From Oscillospiraceae bacterium (lineage in GTDB: Bacteria; Bacillota; Clostridia; Oscillospirales; JAAYXM01), in NCBI GenBank assembly GCA_017559985.1, contig JAFYPW010000055.1, positions 1-42,528 of the forward strand: a stretch of 42,528 nt of DNA. The letters are read 5' to 3'. Position numbers and translations under genes: made by a program. The notes beneath the pieces were generated by a model. It was not told the origin of the DNA. It saw only the letters and a list, made by a program, of their open reading frames with translations, and made no database searches. Of the stretch, positions 1-8,734 are shown piece by piece; position 1 is the first letter of the stretch, and each line of letters begins with the position of its first letter.

Positions 1-3000
1 AACAGTCTGACCGAATTTATAGTCTATTAACTCAACTTGCGGCTCTACCGTAACCTCACTCGTTGCGGTGAAACTGCCATCGGCAGTTGTCGCGGTAATG
101 ATTGCATTACCTGCACCGACCGCTGTTACAACGCCGTTTTCGACAGTTGCTACCGTTTCTTCGCTCGTTGTCCAGATGACGTTCTTGTCTGTCGCATCCG
201 CAGGAGCTACTGTTGCAACAAGAGTTTCCGTATCGCCCACCTTCATCGTGAGCGTTTCCTTATCAAGGCTTACTCCCGTTACCGGAACAATTGTCGTGAC
301 ATCGACAGGTTCTGTCACAGAACGTGTGATTCCGTTGATTTCAACACTTGCAGTGATATCTGCCGTACCCGACGCGCCCATAACATCTGCCGTTGCGGAA
401 ATTTTCGCACCGGAAAGCTCCGGAGCGGAGAAATTGCCGACAACAGTTTCGTCACCTGACGTAAGCGTTACGGATTCTGCCGACCAGGCCCCGCCCATGG
501 AGAAGTATGTGCCGAGCGTGGTTTTTGGCCTGATTTCAAGTCCCAGCTCATCCCCTGCCATTGCAGAAGCCGTATTACCCGTTACATTGAGCTCTACGCT
601 GTCATAACCCACCTCACGGATTGCGAAATCGTCGAAGTAGAACGAGCCGCTGTATCCCGTCTTTCCTGCATCGCCTGCCCAACGGAAAATGATACGCGGC
701 ATAATGTATACCGTATCAATACCGTCTGCTACCTCTGTCGGTGCAACAACGGGGACCGTTACCGTCTGCCAGGTGCTGTATCTATCCTGCCAGCCGGAGC
801 TTGTGAAGTTGTAAGAACGCTCTGCATTATATGCAAAATCACTGTTCTTGTTTGAATAGTTGTTGACATATACATACTGGTCAGTTGTTGACCAGAACGC
901 ATTTGCGCCTGCGGGCAGCTGCATATCGCTCTTGAACCTGAATGTCAACACATAGAATTTGTTTGCCTTAACCGGAACGCGGAATCCGGGAGAAAGAACC
1001 ATACCTGCCGTAGAGTCTGCCCCGACATCGGGGTCAAAGTCCATCTTGAAGATGTTGTTTCCGGGATTATCGGCATCTTCTGTAATATAGCCCTTTACAA
1101 AGCCTGTGGCGTTTGCATTGTTAGCTGTCGACCAACCCCATTCATCCGCCACATACGTTCCCTCGAAGTCGGAAAGAATTCCACGGAAGAGATTTCCGCC
1201 CGCGGGAGCTACCGTTAACGGGTATGTTGCCTCTCTTGTAATTGCCTCGCCATCTGTGTATGTGAGGTTTACGGTTATATCCGTCGTGCCGCAGGAAAGC
1301 GCACGGACCGTTCCGTCAATATCTGCCTCTGCAACATCCCCGTTGCTTGAAGTTATGCTGTTTACAACAACGTTTTCGGGATTGAAGTCTTCAAGATCTT
1401 TTCCAAGAGCATCCAAAAGACGCCAGGAAATCTTGCTTTCTGTTTTAAGTGCCATTGTGTTATCCGCAACGTTGTCCATCGAAAGCTCAATTCTGTCAAA
1501 CGGATAGTTGATTGAATTGAGTGTCATTGATTTGATCCATGCGGCATATCTTCCGCCCGAGGAGACTCCGTGTGTCGGCTCTATGTAGTCAAAAATAACG
1601 AAATAGCTGCCGCGCTCAGGAATTTCAACAACGCCTTCAAGTGTCACATCTGCCGAATCTGCAGTTATGCCAAGGAACGGAACTGTTCCTATCGGTTCCT
1701 TTCCTTCTATGAGGCTTCTTGTCGCCTTAACGCCATCCTCTGCGGGAACAACGTAAACATCAACGTCCATACCGCGCGACTGCAAATGCGGAAGAATCGT
1801 GAGCGAATAGTCGCCCTTATTCTCAACAAAAATCTTCAATGCAGTAAACGGCGGATTCTGTGTTTTAAACTGATCAACACCCGGCTCGAACTGGAAGAAG
1901 CCCGCATACACCGCATTATACGGAAGGTTCGAGTTGTCAAGCGCCCAGATTGAGCTCGTGCCGTCGCTGAAATCAAACTTGTCGTATGAATCAAGCAGGC
2001 TGATGTTGTTTACGCGACCGTGCTGGTCCTTTTCTGCCTTTGCATAAGCGGCGCTCATGCGATATGTAAAGGTCTTGCCAACATTTCCAAGGTCCTCCGG
2101 CAGAACAACTACCGTAATTTCCGTAAAGACACCGGAGCTTTCGTTTGTTACTGTGATTATCGCGTTTCCTACACCTGTCGCAGTCACAACACCGTCTGTG
2201 ACGGTTGCAACCTTGTCGTCGCTCGTTGTCCATTCAAGAGTCTTGTCGACTGCGTCTTCCGGTGCTATATCCACAACAAGTGTTTCCGATTTTCCCGGTT
2301 CAAGCCACATCCACTTTTTGTTCGGTGTAATGCTCTTGACCAGAGTTTCCGTTGCCTCATAGCTCATCGGGATTGCAAATGAAGCATCCTCAAACATATC
2401 GTAAGTATAACCACGACTTTCGTCCATAATATCCACATATCCGGAAATCGGTGTTATTGTTCCGAGATCTAACCTTGCGGTTTTTACGTTTTCTCCCTCG
2501 TAGGTGAGCGGTGTTACACCCTCAACCATAAACGAGGAGTTGCCCGGCTCATCCCTTTCGACATTCATCATTCTGTCGGAGAGAGCGTATGCCGTCTCTT
2601 CCGGAAGAGCTTCATCAAACGTTATATCAACCCAGTTGAAAACCGAAAGCTCTTTCTGCCAGTCGGAAACAGTTCCCGTTATCTCGGCATAGTCATATTC
2701 TGAACCGGCGATAAGCTCGCCGTCATGTACATAGCCGTAAACATTCTCGTTTTCTTCATTTACCGTGTGTACGCCGACAAAGCCACGGAAGGTAAAGCTG
2801 TACTCGCGCTCGGTGTCTGTTACCGTGTATGTGACGTTGTTGTTTGTGGCATAAACGATGTAGTCATATCTCGTCTCATCACCGCCGAGCTTAACTCTTA
2901 CAGCCTTTACAACATCACCATCTCCGTCATTGCCGGAAACCGTGAGTATGGCGGAGGCTATATCCTCTACATACCTTGCACCTTCGCGGTACGGCTCGTA

Positions 3001-6000
3001 AACCGTCGTGAACAAACTGTCAAGGTCTTCTCCTTTACGGCGAATGAGGAATTTTTCAAGGTGCTCAATGCAGTTGTTTGATGCTATACGCTGCGGTTTT
3101 GTGCTGACGAGCGAAACCTCGTCAGGTTCAAAGTCGTTAAGCACTGTTGCGCGGAGACGAACGTCTATTGCTCCGTTTCTCGAATGACCTCGGAAGTCCT
3201 TGATCTGATAATCAAGCCAGAACTCGTTTTCTCCGGGATTATCTGCGCGGTCAACATCGTACATCCAGGTATATCCGCGCGGATATGCAAGTTCATCGCT
3301 CGTAAGCGTGTTCGGGTCGTTGCCGAACGGAACATCCGCACCTGCGTATGAGCCGCCGTTCTGTGTGGCGAACTTGGCGCTGATGTTGCCTGACACAGTC
3401 GGGTGCTCCTCGCTGTTGGGCTGGAACGTGTAGAGGTGGTCATTGCCGCCCGATACACGGAAGAAGTCAACGCCGTATGAAACATCGTCGTCATAATCGA
3501 TCATAACGAGAGTTCTGCGGTATTCGTCACATTCGTCGTATGCATCAGCTGCGGAAGCGTCCATAACCTTGACTCTTGAATCCTTTGCGTCAAAGTGGAG
3601 TGGCTTCTGAGGAACTTTTGGTGATTTCTGGTTCTTCTCGTCAACAACAACCGTGTTGTGACCGATTGCCGCCTGCGACCACTGTGCAGAGTGCGGGTCG
3701 CCGGAGATCGGCGTTTCGGGATAGCCGAGGTCGGTCGTCATACCCATACCGTAGCTTTCCATACCGAGGTCAAGAAGGTCTACGTGGTTATGGCTGTAAT
3801 GGCCGGAGAAGTTAAGCGTGAAGTCGCGCTGTGTATCGCGCAGCCCGTTTGCATTTGCCGAAGGTGCCAACGTGCCGTCGCGGAGTATTGCAAGGCCGTA
3901 GCCTGTGAGAATTGAGCTCTTGTCGTAGTTGTATTCGCCGTATTCCTCTATAATCGCGCCGACATCTTCGGCAAGACTGTGCGGATTTTCGGTGAATATG
4001 TCATAGCGCATATTTGTGAGGTTACCTGCTTTGAGGTAAAGATGCTGTGCAATCTTCACCGTCGCGGGAAGGAGGTCAGGATTATCCTTGATATAGCGGA
4101 ATGCCTCTTTCATGGACTCTGCCGACGGATAGTCAGCATACTGAACTGCATAGCTCGAATCGCCTATTGCCTTTACGCCGTAGCGCAGAAGCGTCATAAG
4201 CTGGAATGAGTTTATATACTGCAAATACTTAGGATGCTCGTAGATTGACATTCCGTCGTAACCGTCGTATCGCGCAAGAGCAACCGCCGCATCGCCGAAG
4301 TCCGAAATACCCATTTCGTTGTAGTACGGCGATTCATAGTTCTGACCGTCGCGGTAGACTATCTGAACAAGCCTTCTGCTGATGTCGCCGCCTGTGTTGT
4401 ATGTTCTTGAGTCGGTCTCCGATGCGTGGAAGAGCCAGTCAATCATTTCCTGCGTTTCGGGATATCTGTCAAGCGCGACCGCCGCCGTCGCGATAGATGC
4501 CTGATGCAGACCGAAGTTACCCTGAATTTTAGCTGCCTTTGCGGCGTTAAAGATTGCGACGCAAATGCCGTCTTCAACATTCTTCTTTATCTTTTCGGGT
4601 GTGGACTTTGCATCGCCCATGCCCCACTCGCGTGCCTTTGCATCGAGATATTCAACAACCTCTTCGTTCTCAAACATCGGGAAGAGCTTGTCATACGCCG
4701 CCCCAAGCATTTCAGAGGGGAAGCATTCCCAGATTCTTCCGACCGCTTTTCCTGTTCTTGCCTCGCCGTCGTTATTCGGATATCCCTGTGCACCGTAGGG
4801 GGATAAATCAAGCTCGGGATAAACATCCGCAACGCGGTCAAGAAGGATTGCGCCTACCTTGCCGTATTTCTCGTCGCCCGTGTAGAGATATGCCGTTGAA
4901 AGCGCATCAATTCCGCCTACTATGAGAACATATGTTGTGCCAAACCAGGTTGCAAAATGGTTGTAGTATGCAGCGTAGGTGTAAATCTCGGGCACTTTGT
5001 TTACATATTCTCTGCCTGTTACATAGCCGTAGCCGTCGTCAACGCCCCAGCCCTCAACCGTTTCCCAGGAGGAAAGCGTTGCGGCAGAAGCCGCTGTGCC
5101 GACCTCGGGGCAGGTTTCGTTGTAGAGATAGCCTCCCTCTACGCCGTAGCCGTAATATTTCTTCCATGTTTCGCTTCCGTCCTCACCCGGCTCGGTGAGT
5201 GCGCGTGCCTCTGCGCTCAGAAGCCCTTTATCTATGAGCATTGCGCGGTGGTTTTCAAGCGCTGTGATGCGGTTGAACTTACCGTTGTTTTCAACCGTTC
5301 TTCCGAGGTGATAGAAGCTTTCAAAATCGTTCGTCGGGAAGTTTTTGTCACATTCGGGACACTTTATCTTCCACGGATTGTTGAATACATCGACAGAATA
5401 GCAGTAGTTGCCGTATTTAACAGAGAGGTCAACACCGCAGAAGCGGCAGATATATTCTTCGGGGTCTCTTCTGAAACCGACGCGGTAAGCACGCGGAAGA
5501 TCCTGGCTTGTAACGTGGTCCCACATATAGTCAAGGTCTACTGCGAGATATTTGTCAGCCTTTGCGACTGCGGAATCCTTTTCCGATTTCGCCCAGGAGA
5601 ATTTTTCGATATTTTCTCTTGCCGCCGCTACCATCTCATCGGTATAGAGCGTTCTTCCGACCTTTCCGTCGCGGCAGACGAGCTGTGCCTGTACTGTTTT
5701 TGTCTCACCGTCGAGTGTTACGGTAAGCGTGAGCTTTGCAGTAGCTGTTGCTTTTGCCGTCACGGTGACGCGTTCTCCCGACGCGCCGGAGAGTGTGAAG
5801 CTTCCTTTTCCGTCGCCGGAAAGTGCCCAGGAAATGTCTGCCTCTGAAAGGTCAAGCGCGCCGCCGATGCCGTTTATGGCTTTTGCGGTATATGTCACGC
5901 TGCCCTGCGGCGGGAGGACTAAGTGAGGAGCGAAACTTCCCTCTTCTGTTATTTCAAGCTCTGAAAAAGCGGAGAGGAGCGGGTTTTCACTCGCATCGGA

Positions 6001-8532
6001 TATAACAACCGCAACATCTGTTGACTTTGTGGAGATGACATCGCCTGCGCCGTCTTTGTATGTAACGTTTGCCGTAAGCTTTGCTTTTCCCGCCTTCGTT
6101 GCCGTTACGTTTCCATTTCCGTCAAGGGAGATGCAGTCGTCTCCGCTCTTTATGTCGAAGTCAAAGGCGAGGTGCTTGTCGCTGTAAGCATTTTCCGCAT
6201 ATGCGGATGCGGGATATGTAAAACCGTCTGCCGTTCTGACAAACACTTCGGGGTATGCCGTTTCACCTGCGCGGATATACATTGTTTCAGAAGAAACCTC
6301 TTTGATTGCAGGGAGAATCGCGACCATTTTAAGCGCGATGTCCTTTACGGTCATATGCTGTGTGGAGACATCGCCGTAAGCTTCTTTCGGAACAAGGTTA
6401 ATCGTGTGAACGCCTGCGGTGAGATATACCGAGCGGAGAGTTTTCGTCTCTTCCATTTTGTCTGCTCTGCCGTTGAATGCGACATTTCCCATATACGCAC
6501 CGTCTGCATATACATCGGCAGAAGCCGTTCCGTTTTCTCTGTGAACGGAGACTAAATCAAGCTCATACACTCCGTCATACGGCGCATAAACATCAATTGC
6601 CGCGTTTGCGGAAAGCTCGCTTGATGTGAGCTCGATACCGTAGCCTGTGATTTTTGAATCTGCGATTGACGCATGTGACTTGCCGTAATTGAGCGCCCAG
6701 CCGCCGTTCTGTGTCGAATAATCGGAGATGTCAGACGTCGGAAGCTTTGAGAAGTGAACATAAGTTCCCTTCTGGTTGAGCGTGAGGTCTATTGATGATA
6801 AATATGCAATCCACTGTGTCGGAAGAGTTGCCCCCTCTGCCCAGTTGTCGTTATCCATCTTTATAACGAAGAGATATTCTCCTGCCACAGGAGCTTCAAA
6901 CGACTTTTTGAAGGTTCCGCTTTTATGCTTTCTCTGGTCAAGCGCGCCAATGAAGTTTGACGAAGCCGTAAGCTCTGCGCGCGTATATGACGCTTCCGTA
7001 TCGCGGAGCATATAGAAATAGAGCCTTTCCGTACCGAGAGTAGTGCTGTTGAACGTCACGTCATAAAGTCCCGCAACGGGAACTTTCAGCCTGAGCGTGA
7101 CATACGGCTCTGCGCCGTCGGTTATCGTTTTTCCTTTTGCGACGACATACGATCCCCCTGATGTCAAGTATGTGTTGTCAACCTGAAGACCTGCGTTGAA
7201 TTCTGTCCACTGCCAGGGGTCTGTGTTGTTCAAATTCTGATAGGCATATGTCGTGAAATATTTTTTGTTGTTTGTATACGTTTTCCAGATGGGATATAAG
7301 CGCCAGAGCTTTTCTCTGCCGCGCATATGTGCATAGCCGTTGTCACTTGCACCCTCAGTGGGATAGATGTAGTTTGTGTCATACACCGTGCCGTCAGCCT
7401 TTGTCGCAACACCCGAGGAATAGAACGGGATGAACTTGTCTGCCGTTTTGTCCGTCCAGGTATTGTACATACTCGTTGACGTGAGGTTTTCCGCGTGAAG
7501 GCTTTCTGCCGAATCGCCGAAGTCGTCAGGGTGACCGTCGCCGTCGGTGTCGTTTCCTATGTTGTATGACCTCGTTGAAATTTTATATGAAAAACGTGCC
7601 TCGTCATCCGGAACGAGCGTAAGCTTTATCGTTTTTAAATAAGCAATCCACTGTGTCGGAAGGGTTTCGCCCTCTGCCCAGTTGTTGTTTGCCATCTTGA
7701 TTGCGAAATAGTATTCGCCTGCCGCAGGCGCCGAGAAGGCTTTTTTGAAGGTTGCGCTCTGATACTTTCTCTGGTCAAGCCTTCCGACGAGGTTGTCGTC
7801 TGCTAAAAGCTCTTCGCGGGAGAGATTTTCCGACTCTGCCGGGAGCATATAGAAATAAAGCTTTTCCATACCGAGGTTCTGCGCGCCGACTGTTACGTCA
7901 TAAAGTCCTGCCGCGGGCACTTTGAGCTTGAGCGTTACATACGGCTCTTCGCCTTCGGTTATCGTCTTTCCGCTTGCGACGATATAAGTCTGCCCGGAGG
8001 TGAGGTATGTGTTGTTTGACGTGACGCCCGAATTAAGCCCGGTCCACAGCCAGGGATATGTGTTGTTTAAGTTCTGGTAATCATATGTAGTGAAATATTT
8101 TTCGTTGTTTGTATAGGTTGTCCAGATGGGGTATAAGCGCCAGAGAGCTTCTCTGCCGCGCATCCATACATAGCCGTTGTAGCTCGCACCCGCTGCGGGA
8201 TAGATGTAGTTTCCGTCTGTTGTCGAGCCGCTCTCCGTCTTCACAACGCCTGAGGAATAGAACGGAATGAACTTGTCTGCCGTTTTGTCCGTCCAGGTAT
8301 TGTACATACTCGTTGATGTGAGGTTTCCGGCGTGAAGGCTTTCTGCCGAGTCGCCGAAGTCGTCAACAACGCCGTCGCCGTCGTTGTCGTTTCCTATGTT
8401 GTATGACCTCGTTGAAATGTCGTAAACAAACTCAACCGAGCTTGCCTCCTCGGCTTCTGCCGCAAACGCAAACGACGGAAGAAGCGAGAGAATGAGCGAG
8501 AGCGCGAGAATTAACGATAAAACTCTTTTCAT
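1..8532 (-). CDS. Giant secreted heparinase II/III-like polysaccharide lyase with Ig-like and binding modules (partial; C-terminus off the left edge)
   Basis: The reading frame is open from ATG at 8532 to the window edge (2844 codons, no stop seen). GGAGGT lies 7 nt before the ATG. A signal peptide occupies residues 1-24 (MKRVLSLILALSL...). Two ~279-residue tandem modules follow at ~33-311 and ~312-590, each with a DxDxDG-type calcium-binding-like motif, then a binding-like module (~590-720) and Ig-like domains (~735-950). The catalytic part spans ~960-1900. It has a four-Cys putative metal site (C1029/C1032, C1058/C1061), a toroid motif with N1339 and H1343, and the family's C-terminal motifs HYSHNHVD (H1578, H1581, H1583) and IGHNTVVVD (H1625). 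After it come a Big_2 Ig domain (~2063-2145), another binding module, a CBM4/9-like module (~2445-2640) and a final Big_2 domain near the edge. By family it is an extracellular eliminase of uronate-containing polysaccharides; the substrate is unknown. Any cell-wall anchor would be off-window. Confidence 0.9.
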   Translation of the reverse strand, partial: MKRVLSLILALSLILSLLPSFAFAAEAEEASSVEFVYDISTRSYNIGNDNDGDGVVDDFGDSAESLHAGNLTSTSMYNTWTDKTADKFIPFYSSGVVKTESGSTTDGNYIYPAAGASYNGYVWMRGREALWRLYPIWTTYTNNEKYFTTYDYQNLNNTYPWLWTGLNSGVTSNNTYLTSGQTYIVASGKTITEGEEPYVTLKLKVPAAGLYDVTVGAQNLGMEKLYFYMLPAESENLSREELLADDNLVGRLDQRKYQSATFKKAFSAPAAGEYYFAIKMANNNWAEGETLPTQWIAYLKTIKLTLVPDDEARFSYKISTRSYNIGNDTDGDGHPDDFGDSAESLHAENLTSTSMYNTWTDKTADKFIPFYSSGVATKADGTVYDTNYIYPTEGASDNGYAHMRGREKLWRLYPIWKTYTNNKKYFTTYAYQNLNNTDPWQWTEFNAGLQVDNTYLTSGGSYVVAKGKTITDGAEPYVTLRLKVPVAGLYDVTFNSTTLGTERLYFYMLRDTEASYTRAELTASSNFIGALDQRKHKSGTFKKSFEAPVAGEYLFVIKMDNDNWAEGATLPTQWIAYLSSIDLTLNQKGTYVHFSKLPTSDISDYSTQNGGWALNYGKSHASIADSKITGYGIELTSSELSANAAIDVYAPYDGVYELDLVSVHRENGTASADVYADGAYMGNVAFNGRADKMEETKTLRSVYLTAGVHTINLVPKEAYGDVSTQHMTVKDIALKMVAILPAIKEVSSETMYIRAGETAYPEVFVRTADGFTYPASAYAENAYSDKHLAFDFDIKSGDDCISLDGNGNVTATKAGKAKLTANVTYKDGAGDVISTKSTDVAVVISDASENPLLSAFSELEITEEGSFAPHLVLPPQGSVTYTAKAINGIGGALDLSEADISWALSGDGKGSFTLSGASGERVTVTAKATATAKLTLTVTLDGETKTVQAQLVCRDGKVGRTLYTDEMVAAARENIEKFSWAKSEKDSAVAKADKYLAVDLDYMWDHVTSQDLPRAYRVGFRRDPEEYICRFCGVDLSVKYGNYCYSVDVFNNPWKIKCPECDKNFPTNDFESFYHLGRTVENNGKFNRITALENHRAMLIDKGLLSAEARALTEPGEDGSETWKKYYGYGVEGGYLYNETCPEVGTAASAATLSSWETVEGWGVDDGYGYVTGREYVNKVPEIYTYAAYYNHFATWFGTTYVLIVGGIDALSTAYLYTGDEKYGKVGAILLDRVADVYPELDLSPYGAQGYPNNDGEARTGKAVGRIWECFPSEMLGAAYDKLFPMFENEEVVEYLDAKAREWGMGDAKSTPEKIKKNVEDGICVAIFNAAKAAKIQGNFGLHQASIATAAVALDRYPETQEMIDWLFHASETDSRTYNTGGDISRRLVQIVYRDGQNYESPYYNEMGISDFGDAAVALARYDGYDGMSIYEHPKYLQYINSFQLMTLLRYGVKAIGDSSYAVQYADYPSAESMKEAFRYIKDNPDLLPATVKIAQHLYLKAGNLTNMRYDIFTENPHSLAEDVGAIIEEYGEYNYDKSSILTGYGLAILRDGTLAPSANANGLRDTQRDFTLNFSGHYSHNHVDLLDLGMESYGMGMTTDLGYPETPISGDPHSAQWSQAAIGHNTVVVDEKNQKSPKVPQKPLHFDAKDSRVKVMDASAADAYDECDEYRRTLVMIDYDDDVSYGVDFFRVSGGNDHLYTFQPNSEEHPTVSGNISAKFATQNGGSYAGADVPFGNDPNTLTSDELAYPRGYTWMYDVDRADNPGENEFWLDYQIKDFRGHSRNGAIDVRLRATVLNDFEPDEVSLVSTKPQRIASNNCIEHLEKFLIRRKGEDLDSLFTTVYEPYREGARYVEDIASAILTVSGNDGDGDVVKAVRVKLGGDETRYDYIVYATNNNVTYTVTDTEREYSFTFRGFVGVHTVNEENENVYGYVHDGELIAGSEYDYAEITGTVSDWQKELSVFNWVDITFDEALPEETAYALSDRMMNVERDEPGNSSFMVEGVTPLTYEGENVKTARLDLGTITPISGYVDIMDESRGYTYDMFEDASFAIPMSYEATETLVKSITPNKKWMWLEPGKSETLVVDIAPEDAVDKTLEWTTSDDKVATVTDGVVTATGVGNAIITVTNESSGVFTEITVVVLPEDLGNVGKTFTYRMSAAYAKAEKDQHGRVNNISLLDSYDKFDFSDGTSSIWALDNSNLPYNAVYAGFFQFEPGVDQFKTQNPPFTALKIFVENKGDYSLTILPHLQSRGMDVDVYVVPAEDGVKATRSLIEGKEPIGTVPFLGITADSADVTLEGVVEIPERGSYFVIFDYIEPTHGVSSGGRYAAWIKSMTLNSINYPFDRIELSMDNVADNTMALKTESKISWRLLDALGKDLEDFNPENVVVNSITSSNGDVAEADIDGTVRALSCGTTDITVNLTYTDGEAITREATYPLTVAPAGGNLFRGILSDFEGTYVADEWGWSTANNANATGFVKGYITEDADNPGNNIFKMDFDPDVGADSTAGMVLSPGFRVPVKANKFYVLTFRFKSDMQLPAGANAFWSTTDQYVYVNNYSNKNSDFAYNAERSYNFTSSGWQDRYSTWQTVTVPVVAPTEVADGIDTVYIMPRIIFRWAGDAGKTGYSGSFYFDDFAIREVGYDSVELNVTGNTASAMAGDELGLEIRPKTTLGTYFSMGGAWSAESVTLTSGDETVVGNFSAPELSGAKISATADVMGASGTADITASVEINGITRSVTEPVDVTTIVPVTGVSLDKETLTMKVGDTETLVATVAPADATDKNVIWTTSEETVATVENGVVTAVGAGNAIITATTADGSFTATSEVTVEPQVELIDYKFGQTV
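6763..8436 (-). repeat. Tandem duplication of a ~279-residue module inside the giant lyase
   Basis: Two copies follow directly (about 8436-7600 and 7599-6763), offset by 837 bp as judged from the shared stretch at 8401 and 7564. Each protein copy begins with ISTRSYNIGND, carries an acidic DGDG loop, then NTWTDKTADKFIPFYSS, MRGRE.LWRLYPIW and a closing TQWIAYL segment. Copies differ at many positions, so the duplication is not very recent. The fold is not identified; a carbohydrate-binding or calcium-stabilised beta module is my inference. Confidence 0.8.
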
Positions 8533-8539
8533 GTGTGAT

Positions 8540-8545
8540 ACCTCC
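8540..8545 (-). promoter_or_regulatory. Ribosome binding site of the giant lyase gene
   Basis: GGAGGT on the minus strand lies 7 nt before the ATG at 8532 and supports this start, which is followed at once by a clear signal peptide. Confidence 0.85.
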
Positions 8546-8601
8546 GGAATAAAAAATGCTGAATTTAAAAAACTATATACTCCAAGCAATAATTATTTAA
8601 C

Positions 8602-8630
8602 ATTATATCACACATTTTTAATTTTAGCAA
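8602..8630 (-). promoter_or_regulatory. Sigma-A-type promoter of the giant lyase gene
   Basis: Minus strand: -35 TTGCTA (8625-8630), 17-bp spacer, -10 TATAAT (8602-8607). The transcript would start near 8595, leaving a ~60-nt leader. It lies just downstream of the terminator of the preceding gene, so the lyase is transcribed independently. Confidence 0.75.
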
Positions 8631-8673
8631 TTGTTTTCGGCGCATAGCCCTGATCCGTAGAAAGGCTTTGTAT

Positions 8674-8710
8674 AAAAAAATGGAGAGCGAAGAAAATTCT
8701 TCGCTCTCCA
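8674..8710 (-). terminator. Rho-independent terminator of the 887-residue secreted protein gene
   Basis: A perfect 14-bp inverted repeat (8681-8694 with 8697-8710) is followed on the minus strand by seven T. It sits 25 nt after the stop codon at 8735. Confidence 0.92.
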
Positions 8711-8734
8711 AAACTTTTGGAAGTTTAAACGATA

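Noticed and set aside
37..8412. Many plus-strand open frames across the first 8.4 kb, several over 100 codons
   Set aside because: They are antisense to one continuous minus-strand reading frame with signal peptide and clear domains; they lack ribosome binding sites and protein-like composition.
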